Shown in pieces: positions 24,885-31,653 of a stretch of 35,573 bases of DNA; positions within the stretch are counted from its first letter, which is position 1, and each line of letters begins with the position of its first letter. Origin of the DNA: Enterocola sp045654205 (GTDB taxonomy: Bacteria > Bacteroidota > Bacteroidia > Bacteroidales > Paludibacteraceae). Under the pieces are notes generated by a model. The model was not told the DNA's origin and searched no databases. It saw nothing but the letters and a program-made list of their open reading frames with translations. The position numbers were made by a program, and so were the translations under genes. The stretch spans positions 1 through 35,573 of the forward strand of contig JAZOMZ010000027.1 in NCBI GenBank assembly GCA_045654205.1. The letters are read 5' to 3'.

Positions 24885-25160
24885 ATGGAAAATAAAGTTA
24901 AATCTGTCTTTGAATTATTGTAATAATTTTTAAATAAATACATCCCATTGTTACCTTGCTCTTATAAACAACTGTTTGATTTTAGTTGCCCTTTTTGTGG
25001 ATTTCAACGTTCTATGTTACTATTATTGGAAGGTAATATATGGGATAGTATTTATCAGTTCCCTATTTGGCCAATAATATTATTATACTTTGTATGCTTT
25101 GTCTTTATGGTAATATTACTCCTTGCTCCACTGTATGATTTCTTGATAGATGGGGTCTAA
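24885..25160 (+). pseudogene. DUF2752 membrane protein, N-terminally disrupted
   Basis: The core motif is clear in the frame ending at 25160: PLLPCSYKQLFDFSCPFCGFQRSM, the DUF2752 C-P-x-C-G-x-x-R-S signature, then a membrane helix (PIWPIILLYFVCFVFMVILLLAP). An ATG at 24885 opens the same frame with MENKVKSVFELL but two consecutive stop codons (24921-24926) interrupt it. Beyond them only a TTG at 24948 could start the domain. So either the protein starts at TTG (70 residues, shorter than usual, missing the first helix) or the gene is broken. DUF2752 proteins are small membrane proteins of unknown role. No ribosome-binding site settles the choice. Confidence 0.6.
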
Positions 25161-25263
25161 CTCTTCTACAGGTAGGTTTAGTAGGGTAGGGAGACCTTTA
25201 GTGCAAAGGTAAATCTTTTACATTTACAATCTATAAAAAGAGTCAAAAAGGGCAGGCGGGTGT

Positions 25264-26172
25264 TTAAATAATTTTTAAACTATTTGGTATCATCTTCACA
25301 GAGAATGAGTTGCTGTTGGTGTTAATTGGCTCGCCGTCGATGTGAAGGTAAGCTTCGGTCACTGAGCCTGTCGAAGTGCCCGAAGGATTTTCATTGCAAA
25401 TTGGGACTTCAAGTATACAGTCGCCGCAATCAAAGGTTTCTACAAACTTGTTTTTGTGCATTTTTTTGAAGAACAAACTATATGCCATGTATGGTATGTT
25501 GTACCATTTGAATGGTTTAATAATGGTAACAGTAAAAAGACCATCCATTAGGTTGGCGTGTGGGGCAATATAGGCGTTGTTGCCAAATTGTTTGTTATTG
25601 GCAATGTTTAGAACAAAAGCCTCATGTGTAGTGTCTCCGTTTTCGGTGTGTAAGGTATAAGTTTGTGGTTTGTAATTGATATATGCCTTTAGGCTCAGTT
25701 TTATGTAGGTAAGAAAACCACGCACCTTAGTTTGGGCAAACAAGTGACCAATAAGCGCATCAAAACCGCTACCGCAGGTGCAGAAAAATTTTCTACCCAA
25801 CACCTCGCCGCAGTCTATGCGATATGATTTGTTTTCTTTAATGCGTTCGATAATCTTTTTTGTAGAAAGTCCAAACATGCCCAAATCGCGCGCCAATCCA
25901 TTCCCACTGCCAGTGCCCACTATGATTAGAGCAGTCTCTGTGCCAACTAGTGCTGACGCAATCTCGTTTACCGTGCCATCGCCACCCACTGCCACTACTA
26001 TTTCTACTCCGTCGTTTACAGCTTGTCTTGCAAGCTCGGTAGCATGTCCAGCACGTTCGGTCTTAATGCTTTTTATATTAAACTCTTCTTCAAGTGCTAA
26101 AACCACTTTCTTTGCTCTTTTTCTAGCTGCGTCTGTACCAGAAATAGGATTTACAATAATAGAGATCTTCAT
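25264..26172 (-). CDS. Diacylglycerol kinase-family lipid kinase (YegS/DagK-like)
   Basis: A 302-residue cytoplasmic enzyme. The DAGK catalytic domain occupies about 1-125 (IIVNPISGTDAARKRA, then VVAVGGDGTVNEIASALVG with the nucleotide-binding GGDGT, then IIVGTGSGNGLARDLG). A C-terminal beta-sandwich domain covers the rest (GRKFFCTCGSGFDALIG, HANLMDGLFTVTI, LHIDGEPI). The family phosphorylates diacylglycerol or related lipids with ATP in phospholipid metabolism. A REP-like insert encodes a short TSTGS patch at about residues 264-272, just before the conserved IDGEP strand. Transcribed divergently from the MBOAT gene. Confidence 0.9.
   Translation of the reverse strand: MKISIIVNPISGTDAARKRAKKVVLALEEEFNIKSIKTERAGHATELARQAVNDGVEIVVAVGGDGTVNEIASALVGTETALIIVGTGSGNGLARDLGMFGLSTKKIIERIKENKSYRIDCGEVLGRKFFCTCGSGFDALIGHLFAQTKVRGFLTYIKLSLKAYINYKPQTYTLHTENGDTTHEAFVLNIANNKQFGNNAYIAPHANLMDGLFTVTIIKPFKWYNIPYMAYSLFFKKMHKNKFVETFDCGDCILEVPICNENPSGTSTGSVTEAYLHIDGEPINTNSNSFSVKMIPNSLKII
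25356..25382 (-). repeat. REP-like hairpin repeat inside the lipid kinase gene, copy 2
   Basis: Stem cgg-t-cact / agtg-c-ccg with loop gagcctgtcga, the same 27-nt plan as 18763-18789. It is read in frame as GTSTGSVT on the coding strand, and the kinase frame is kept. Confidence 0.85.
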
Positions 26173-26246
26173 TTTTTTGACTAATTAATGCGTAAAGGTA
26201 CAAGTTTTTTTTGATTAAACTTTATTCAAAGAATAAAGAAAAACTC

Positions 26247-26254
26247 TATATTTG
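26247..26254 (+). promoter_or_regulatory. -7 box (TATATTTG) of the MBOAT gene
   Basis: An exact TAnnTTTG match 37 nt upstream of the ATG at 26292. No clear -33 element at the usual spacing. Confidence 0.6.
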
Positions 26255-26291
26255 CAGACCTATTAAATTTCTATAAAGAAACCACTTATAT

Positions 26292-27776
26292 ATGCTCTTT
26301 AATTCATTTGAATTCCTCATATTCCTACCCATAGTATTTATTTTGTACTGGTGGTTGTTTGGCTATGCAATGAAAAATAGCAGGCATCAATTACTGTTTC
26401 AGAATATACTAGTGGTAGTGTCTAGTTATATTTTCTATGGTTGGTGGGATTGGCGTTTTTTAGTCCTTATTGCATTTACATCTCTGTGTTCATTTTTTAG
26501 TGGAATAGCGATAGATAAATCATCTTCCAGTGCAGGCAAAAAGACGTGGATGATATTAAACGTAGTTATAAATCTCCTTATTTTAGGCGTATATAAATAC
26601 TACGATTTCTTTGTATCTTCATTGGCTAATGCCTTTAATATCAATCCAGAAACACATTTATTGCACTTGGTGTTGCCTGTCGGTATAAGTTTTTATACGT
26701 TTCAAGCATTATCATATAGTATAGATGTTTATAGAAAGAAACTGGATGCCACTAGAGATATAGTGTCGTTTTTTGCATTCCTTAGTTTCTTTCCACAACT
26801 TGTGGCAGGGCCAATAGAAAGGGCAACAAATCTTCTGCCTCAATTCCTAAAAAAACGTAGTTTTGATTATACAAAAGCTGTAGATGGCCTACGTCAAATG
26901 CTATGGGGTATGTTCAAAAAAGTAGTGGTGGCTGACAATTGTGCTGTGTTTGTAGATACAGTTTTTGGAAATATAGATAATCATAATGCCTCTACATTGG
27001 CTGTTGCTGCAGTGCTGTTTTCTTTTCAAATTTATTGTGATTTCTCTGGCTATTCAGATATAGCCATTGGTTTAGGTAAACTATTTGGCATAGAACTTAT
27101 GCGCAACTTCAACGTGCCATATTTTTCTAGAGATATAGCAGAGTTTTGGAGACGATGGCATATTTCGCTTACAACATGGTTCCGTGATTATGTTTATATT
27201 CCATTAGGGGGCTCTCGCCCAACAAATTCGCAAGGAATGGCGCTTGAGGGAATATCGAAGAAGACAGTAATTGTTCGCAATACATTTGTTATTTTCCTAT
27301 TGTCTGGTTTTTGGCATGGAGCCAATTGGACCTTTCTTTTGTGGGGATTTTTTCATGCGGTATTGTTTATGCCACTAATTTTACTTGAAAAAAATAGAAA
27401 ATACACAGATGTAGTGGCAAATGGAAGATATTTACCTTCGGTAAAAGAGTTTTCGCAGATTATATTCACATTTATACTTGCCACATTGGGTTGGATTATC
27501 TTCCGTGCAGACAATATAGATGTGGTAATGAGTTATTTTTCAAGATTGTTTGACCCTACTTTGTGGGGAATGCCATATTTAACCAATAAAGTGTTTACCT
27601 TCTTGCCGTTAACTATAATGATATTTATGGAGTGGGTGCACAGAAGTAATTCTCACGGCTTATCACTAGAAATGGTGAATAATAAATTTGTAAGATATAT
27701 GATATATTTTGCACTTGCTCTACTTATTGTAATAAATATGGGCCCAGAACAAAACTTTATTTATTTCCAGTTTTGA
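26292..27776 (+). CDS. MBOAT family O-acyltransferase (AlgI/DltB/PatA type)
   Basis: A 494-residue multi-pass membrane protein. The conserved core is LVAGPIERATNLLPQF (about 171-186), the CDFSGYSDIAIGLGKLFGIE block near 249-268, FWRRWHISLTTWFRDYVYIP near 286-305 and the catalytic-His region SGFWHGANWTFLLWGFFHA near 335-353. MBOAT enzymes of this type pass acyl groups (often acetyl) across the membrane for O-acylation of polysaccharides, peptidoglycan or teichoic acid-like polymers. The SGNH-fold gene follows 1 nt after the stop, the usual partner. The substrate is not revealed, as no polymer-synthesis genes lie nearby. Confidence 0.92.
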   Translation: MLFNSFEFLIFLPIVFILYWWLFGYAMKNSRHQLLFQNILVVVSSYIFYGWWDWRFLVLIAFTSLCSFFSGIAIDKSSSSAGKKTWMILNVVINLLILGVYKYYDFFVSSLANAFNINPETHLLHLVLPVGISFYTFQALSYSIDVYRKKLDATRDIVSFFAFLSFFPQLVAGPIERATNLLPQFLKKRSFDYTKAVDGLRQMLWGMFKKVVVADNCAVFVDTVFGNIDNHNASTLAVAAVLFSFQIYCDFSGYSDIAIGLGKLFGIELMRNFNVPYFSRDIAEFWRRWHISLTTWFRDYVYIPLGGSRPTNSQGMALEGISKKTVIVRNTFVIFLLSGFWHGANWTFLLWGFFHAVLFMPLILLEKNRKYTDVVANGRYLPSVKEFSQIIFTFILATLGWIIFRADNIDVVMSYFSRLFDPTLWGMPYLTNKVFTFLPLTIMIFMEWVHRSNSHGLSLEMVNNKFVRYMIYFALALLIVINMGPEQNFIYFQF

Positions 27777-27777
27777 T

Positions 27778-28686
27778 ATGAAGAACTTTATTATAAAGCT
27801 AACACTAACATTTATATTGCCTTTGATTCTATTGCTGTGCGCGTTGGAGTGGGCATTGCGTAGCATTCCAAATGATTATGCATTCAAGGATGAAATGCTA
27901 TCTGAGAAGTGCGCCGAGGTGCAGTTGCTTTCGTTTGGTTCTTCTCATGGGCATTATGGTATTAGGCCAGATTGTTTTAATATGCCTGCATTTAATATGG
28001 CAATGCCATCGCAAAGTATAAAATATGACCATTTCTTGTTTTATAAATACATAGAAAAGTGTCCTAAATTATCTTATGTAATATTGCCAGTTTCTTATTT
28101 CTCTTTGGTAAGTGAATTGGAAGATGGGGCAGGTTGGGCTCATGCAAAAGGGTATACTATTTACATGGGTTATGAGGGGAATAAATATAGTCCGATTTAT
28201 AATTTGGAATTGATAAATAAAGAGAAATATTTGGGTTTGATGAAGTGTGTTGGCAAGCCTCTTACATTTGTTACTTGTGATTCTTTAGGTTGGGGAAATA
28301 AGAGAGAGTGGGGAAATCAAAAACCAAATTGCACTGGTTTAGCTTATAATACTGTTCAATATCATAGTGAAAATATAGGTGCTTCTATCGAGGCTAATGT
28401 TGGGCGTTTGACCGATATAATAAAAACTTGCGCAGAGCGTGATATAAAAGTAATTTTGCTTACAACTCCTACCCATGAGAGCTATTATAGCTTGCTAGAT
28501 AGTACTCACTTGGAACTAACTGTGCAGACTTGTGAAAAATTGGCAGCAGAATTCGCCAATACTACATACTTAAATCTATTAAAAGATACTTCTTTTGTAG
28601 AAGAAGATTTCTACGACCCCGACCACTTAAATACTATTGGGGCGACAAAACTAACCCAAAAACTTAATGATGTTATTGTTCAGTGA
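27778..28686 (+). CDS. SGNH-fold partner of the MBOAT acyltransferase (DltD/AlgJ-like)
   Basis: A 302-residue protein anchored by one N-terminal membrane helix (about 4-28) with the rest in the periplasm. Block I is SFGSSHGHYGI (about 51-61; Ser in GSSH as nucleophile candidate), and the C-terminal block is DPDHLNTIG (about 281-289) with Asp and His. These are catalytic elements of SGNH/DltD-like proteins that complete acyl transfer begun by an MBOAT channel. Start codon lies 1 nt after the MBOAT stop, so translation is likely coupled. Downstream is a short non-coding gap and then the convergent tRNA-Lys. Confidence 0.8.
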   Translation: MKNFIIKLTLTFILPLILLLCALEWALRSIPNDYAFKDEMLSEKCAEVQLLSFGSSHGHYGIRPDCFNMPAFNMAMPSQSIKYDHFLFYKYIEKCPKLSYVILPVSYFSLVSELEDGAGWAHAKGYTIYMGYEGNKYSPIYNLELINKEKYLGLMKCVGKPLTFVTCDSLGWGNKREWGNQKPNCTGLAYNTVQYHSENIGASIEANVGRLTDIIKTCAERDIKVILLTTPTHESYYSLLDSTHLELTVQTCEKLAAEFANTTYLNLLKDTSFVEEDFYDPDHLNTIGATKLTQKLNDVIVQ

Positions 28687-28723
28687 GGAGGAGTTAGGAA
28701 GTGTGTTCTATAAAAAAAGGATA

Positions 28724-28739
28724 GGGGTCCTGGGTTCGA
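28724..28739 (+). repeat. Inverted 16-bp copy of the tRNA-Lys T-arm region
   Basis: The plus strand reads ggggtcctgggttcga, whose exact reverse complement is at 28803-28818 within the tRNA gene. The copy lies just past the tRNA terminator, preceded by one TTAGGA-like heptamer (28690-28699). Confidence 0.8.
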
Positions 28740-28749
28740 AAATGTACAT

Positions 28750-28783
28750 AAAAAAAGAAGTCCTCAATTTCTTGAAGACTTCT
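28750..28783 (-). terminator. Terminator of tRNA-Lys
   Basis: Read on the minus strand, an 11-bp stem with one mismatch (28756-28783; outer arms agaagtc/gacttct, inner tcaa/ttga, 4-nt loop) is followed by seven U (28750-28756). It begins 5 nt after the tRNA 3' end. Confidence 0.85.
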
Positions 28784-28787
28784 CTTG

Positions 28788-28860
28788 TGATCCGCCTGGG
28801 GCTCGAACCCAGGACCCCAACATTAAAAGTGTTGTGCTCTACCAGCTGAGCTAGCGAATC
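28788..28860 (-). tRNA. tRNA-Lys (UUU)
   Basis: A 73-nt cloverleaf on the minus strand. Acceptor gattcgc/gcggatc with one T-G pair and discriminator A; D-stem gctc/gagc; anticodon stem caaca/tgttg around loop cttttaa (anticodon UUU); T-stem ctggg/cccag with ttcgagc loop. The 3' CCA is not encoded. Confidence 0.95.
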
Positions 28861-28897
28861 TCCGCTATTTGCTGTGAGGTTTCCCTCAATTGCGATG

Positions 28898-28905
28898 CAA
28901 AGGTA
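28898..28905 (-). promoter_or_regulatory. -7 box of tRNA-Lys
   Basis: On the minus strand TACCTTTG, an exact TAnnTTTG match 37 nt upstream of the mature tRNA 5' end, with a TTG-containing region about 20 nt further upstream. Confidence 0.6.
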
Positions 28906-28967
28906 GTAACTATTTTTGAACTGTGCAAGTTTTAGTAAAACTTTTTTCAAAAATAATACAATTTTTA

Positions 28968-29002
28968 TAAAAAAAGAGCCCTAAATATGAATTTAGGACT
29001 CT
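28968..29002 (-). terminator. Terminator of the sigma/anti-sigma operon
   Basis: On the minus strand, an imperfect stem (agag...ctct with ctaaat/atttag inner pairs, 28975-29002) is followed by a run of U (28968-28974). It starts 19 nt after the stop of the 29022-29483 gene. Confidence 0.75.
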
Positions 29003-29021
29003 TATATTGTAATTCTCAAGG

Positions 29022-29483
29022 CTATTTCATTGGTTGAGTAAATTTCTTTTCGCCTTTTTCGCGAGCTTTGTGCATGTTTTTGAAAAGTTCGCCTTTAAAT
29101 TTCTTGCAAGCAGATTTTACTTGAATAAGTTTTTGAGCAGGAATTTCTTTTAAAAATAGCTCTAGGTATTCTTTTTCTAGAGTTTCAAGAGCAATTTTTT
29201 TATCTGCAATTTCAAACATTACTTTTTCTGCTTCTGCATCTGTAGTAATTTCTTGGATAGATTTTTCAAGATTTCTAATTTCTCTTCTTAATACTCTGTG
29301 TTTTTCATCAAACTCTTTGCTAATTCTAGAATATGCTTCTAATTCTGCTTCTGTTAAGATTTCTTCGTTTGCAATATATTGGATTTCTAGTTGAGTGAAA
29401 TCAATTTTTTTAGGAGCTTCTTCTTGAGCAAATACGCCAAGAGAGAAAACTAGGCTTATAATAAATAATGTAACTTTTTTCAT
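29022..29483 (-). CDS. Periplasmic coiled-coil protein, Spy/CpxP-like by context
   Basis: A 153-residue protein with a Sec signal (MKKVTLFIISLVFSLGVFAQ), then an almost entirely helical, charged mature part (ELEAYSRISKEFDEKHRVLR, REIRNLEKSIQEITTDAEAE, ALETLEKEYLELFLKEIP). In Bacteroidota, small helical periplasmic proteins of the Spy/CpxP or heavy-metal-resistance type are often encoded right after an ECF sigma and its anti-sigma, and that is the order here (13-nt gap). The sequence match is not strong enough to name the family. It could be a stress chaperone or part of the sensing loop. Confidence 0.65.
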   Translation of the reverse strand: MKKVTLFIISLVFSLGVFAQEEAPKKIDFTQLEIQYIANEEILTEAELEAYSRISKEFDEKHRVLRREIRNLEKSIQEITTDAEAEKVMFEIADKKIALETLEKEYLELFLKEIPAQKLIQVKSACKKFKGELFKNMHKAREKGEKKFTQPMK

Positions 29484-29496
29484 AACTATCTGTTTT

Positions 29497-29928
29497 TTAG
29501 TTGTTGTCGGTTAATAAATAATACATGTCTTCGGCTTCATATTCATCAAGAAGATATTGGTAGTCATCTTCTGTAAATTCTATTTCAGCCATCATCATTT
29601 GTTCGTTTTGAGCGCGCTCAATAATTGGTTGAACAGCCAAATAACTTGTTCCTGAAAGGATAGCTACCACAGCAGCAACTTTCATAAGAGGTTTAAATCT
29701 ATCTACTAAGCTAAAAGATTTGCCTGCAGGTTTTGCCTCTGCTTCAACCATTGGTTTGGTCTCGGTTGTAGCAGCAGGTGCTTCGGCTACAGATTCCATT
29801 CCTTCTGGTAGTGGCATAGAATCTAATATCTTATCCATGTTGTTTGCAAAGTCCTCAAAGTAGTTTTCTGGCACTTTGTATGGATTTTTATTGCCTATTT
29901 TTTCTAATATGTTGTTTTCTGTTTTCAT
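29497..29928 (-). CDS. Anti-sigma factor-like single-pass membrane protein
   Basis: A 143-residue protein. The N-terminal cytoplasmic part carries the PYKVPENYFEDF motif (about 16-27), common in Bacteroidota membrane proteins encoded next to ECF sigma factors; an Ala/Glu/Pro-rich linker leads to one membrane helix (about 81-101, LMKVAAVVAILSGTSYLAV). The periplasmic tail is acidic (EIEFTEDDYQYLLDEYEAED, then MYYLLTDNN). It is inferred to hold the sigma factor encoded 46 nt upstream. No zinc-binding HxxxC motif is present, so it is not a ZAS-type anti-sigma. Confidence 0.7.
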   Translation of the reverse strand: MKTENNILEKIGNKNPYKVPENYFEDFANNMDKILDSMPLPEGMESVAEAPAATTETKPMVEAEAKPAGKSFSLVDRFKPLMKVAAVVAILSGTSYLAVQPIIERAQNEQMMMAEIEFTEDDYQYLLDEYEAEDMYYLLTDNN

Positions 29929-29974
29929 ATTCGCTTATTTTTGCCTAAATTTGACGTGTAATTAAACTATAAGT

Positions 29975-30535
29975 TTAACGTATTGACAGAATATATTTCT
30001 CCACCTTCTTAACAGCTAGGTGATAAGACGTTTTGAGAGCACTTTCCGATGTGCCTAAAATCTCGGACATTTCGGCATACGGCATTTCGTCAAAGTATCG
30101 CATATTAAACACAAGTCGCTGTTTTTCAGGTAGTGTAGCAATGGCTTTTTGTAAAAGTTTTTCTAGCTCATCACCTTCAAAAAGTGGGTCGTTGTTCAGG
30201 TGTGTAGATAGGTTAGTTTCAAAATCAACACTTTCGCCCGCGTGTTTAGAATAAGAGGAATTTAAGAAATCTATGGTTTCATTTGTGGCAATCCTGTAAA
30301 GCCAAGTTAAAATATTGGCATCGCCGCGATACTTTAAAATATTTTTCCACGCCTTAATAAAGGTATTTTGTAGAATATCGTTGGCGTCGTCATGCACCGA
30401 AACCATTTTTCTTATATGCCAATATAGGCATTGCTGATAAGTACGCATTATATTTGAAAACGTACTTCTACAAGTGGCAGGGTCATTTAATAACCTATGA
30501 ACTTGTGCATTATCTTTAAAATCGTTTTTGCTCAT
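29975..30535 (-). CDS. ECF-type RNA polymerase sigma factor
   Basis: A 186-residue protein. Region 2 is at about 40-95 (VSVHDDANDILQNTFIKAWK, then GDANILTWLYRIATNETIDFL, including the DDANDILQ core-binding and WLYRIATN -10 recognition helices). Region 4 is at about 128-185 (LPEKQRLVFNMRYFDEMPYA, then EMSEILGTSESALKTSYHLA, the HTH binding the -35-like element). It should redirect RNA polymerase to an envelope- or stress-response regulon. Its gene is first in a minus-strand operon with the anti-sigma-like and coiled-coil genes. The start at 30535 is 55 nt from the divergent DUF5063 gene. Confidence 0.9.
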   Translation of the reverse strand: MSKNDFKDNAQVHRLLNDPATCRSTFSNIMRTYQQCLYWHIRKMVSVHDDANDILQNTFIKAWKNILKYRGDANILTWLYRIATNETIDFLNSSYSKHAGESVDFETNLSTHLNNDPLFEGDELEKLLQKAIATLPEKQRLVFNMRYFDEMPYAEMSEILGTSESALKTSYHLAVKKVEKYILSIR

Positions 30536-30589
30536 AATTAGGTGCGAAATTAAAACATAAATTTTATTTAAAAAAATTTTATTGAAAAA

Positions 30590-31075
30590 ATGAATGTATA
30601 TGAAAAAAATACTGTTGAATTTGTGACAGTTGGAGTGGAATTTTGTGCATTTATCGAGAAGGCAGGTGAGAAAAGTTTTGAAACATTTGTGCCAGTATTA
30701 CAGAAATTATTGCCATTTTTGTATTTGAAAGCTGCAATGGTGGAAAAACCGATAGTTTTAGGCGAGGATGAGTTGGGAACTTACGTTACAGAGGTAGATT
30801 ACGAAACTATTAGGGCAACCATAGCAAATATTTTGGAAGACAAGGATGATTTTTTCAATGGTCAAGAACCAATGTCTATCTCGGAATGCGTGGCGGATGT
30901 TTATCAAGACATTAAGGATTTTATTTCAAATTACAAAACTGGAATGGAAGATGTGATGAATGATGCAATAGAAAAATGTATTGATAATTTCCAAATATAT
31001 TGGGGTGGAAGACTATTAGAGGCATTAAATGCAATACACAAAATATCATATACAGAAACTGATGAGTTATGTTAA
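30590..31075 (+). CDS. DUF5063 domain protein
   Basis: A 161-residue cytoplasmic protein, mostly helical, matching the Bacteroidota DUF5063 family by its opening (YEKNTVEFVTVGVEFCAFIE), the middle LPFLYLKAAM and the end NDAIEKCIDNFQIYWGGRLL. Function is unknown. It is encoded ahead of a 3'-5' exonuclease with a 7-nt overlap, an arrangement that suggests the two act together or share regulation. An AT-rich intergenic gap separates it from the divergent sigma gene. Confidence 0.8.
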   Translation: MNVYEKNTVEFVTVGVEFCAFIEKAGEKSFETFVPVLQKLLPFLYLKAAMVEKPIVLGEDELGTYVTEVDYETIRATIANILEDKDDFFNGQEPMSISECVADVYQDIKDFISNYKTGMEDVMNDAIEKCIDNFQIYWGGRLLEALNAIHKISYTETDELC

Positions 31076-31653
31076 ATTTTAGAGAGTCGATTACAAAGGA
31101 AGAGATAAATACTTTGCCTGTTTTGGAGTATAGTGATAAGAAAATTGTTTTAGTTGATACTCTTAACAAACTAAAAAGTGCTGTTGAAGTGTTGAAAAAC
31201 GAGGAGGTGTTGGGGTTTGATACAGAAACGAAGCCTTCTTTTGAAAAAGGAAAGTCAAATAAAGTGGCACTTTTGCAATTTTCCACAGCTGATACTTGTT
31301 ATTTGATAAGACTTAATGTGCTGGGAATGCAAAATTCTATTATTGAACTTTTGTCGTCTGAAAAACCACTCAAAGTGGGCCTTTCACTTAAAGATGACTA
31401 CAAAATGCTTAATAGAAGAAGGAGTTTCCGTCCTGCGGGATTTCTTGATATTCAGTCAGTTATAGGCGAATTTGGCATTAAGGACATGAGTCTTCAAAAG
31501 ATTTATGCCATTATGTTTAATAAGAAAATTTCTAAGTCTCAACGTTTAACAAATTGGCAAGCACCAAACCTTACTATTCCACAACAAACATACGCAGCTG
31601 TGGATGCTTGGGCTTGTATGGATATTTATAATGTGATAAAAGATGAATTATAA
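31069..31653 (+). CDS. 3'-5' exonuclease, RNase D/DnaQ-like (DEDDy)
   Basis: A 194-residue protein consisting of one DEDD-type exonuclease domain: ExoI VLGFDTETKPSFEKG (about 45-59, Asp and Glu), ExoII KVGLSLKDDYKML (about 104-116, Asp) and ExoIII YAAVDAWACMDIY (about 175-187, Tyr and Asp). Catalysis removes 3' nucleotides from RNA or DNA with two metal ions. There is no HRDC domain, so it is a short form. The gene overlaps both its neighbours by 7 and 11 nt, tying it to DUF5063 and the rRNA methyltransferase in one operon, which hints at RNA processing. Confidence 0.88.
   Translation: MLNFRESITKEEINTLPVLEYSDKKIVLVDTLNKLKSAVEVLKNEEVLGFDTETKPSFEKGKSNKVALLQFSTADTCYLIRLNVLGMQNSIIELLSSEKPLKVGLSLKDDYKMLNRRRSFRPAGFLDIQSVIGEFGIKDMSLQKIYAIMFNKKISKSQRLTNWQAPNLTIPQQTYAAVDAWACMDIYNVIKDEL

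Noticed and set aside
25778..26188. 136-codon plus-strand frame antisense to the lipid kinase
   Set aside because: The minus strand carries the GGDGT kinase motif; the opposite frame is Ser/Pro-rich shadow sequence.
28667..28950. Short reading frames on both strands over the tRNA
   Set aside because: They translate tRNA-Lys, its terminator and the inverted T-arm copy; no coding support.
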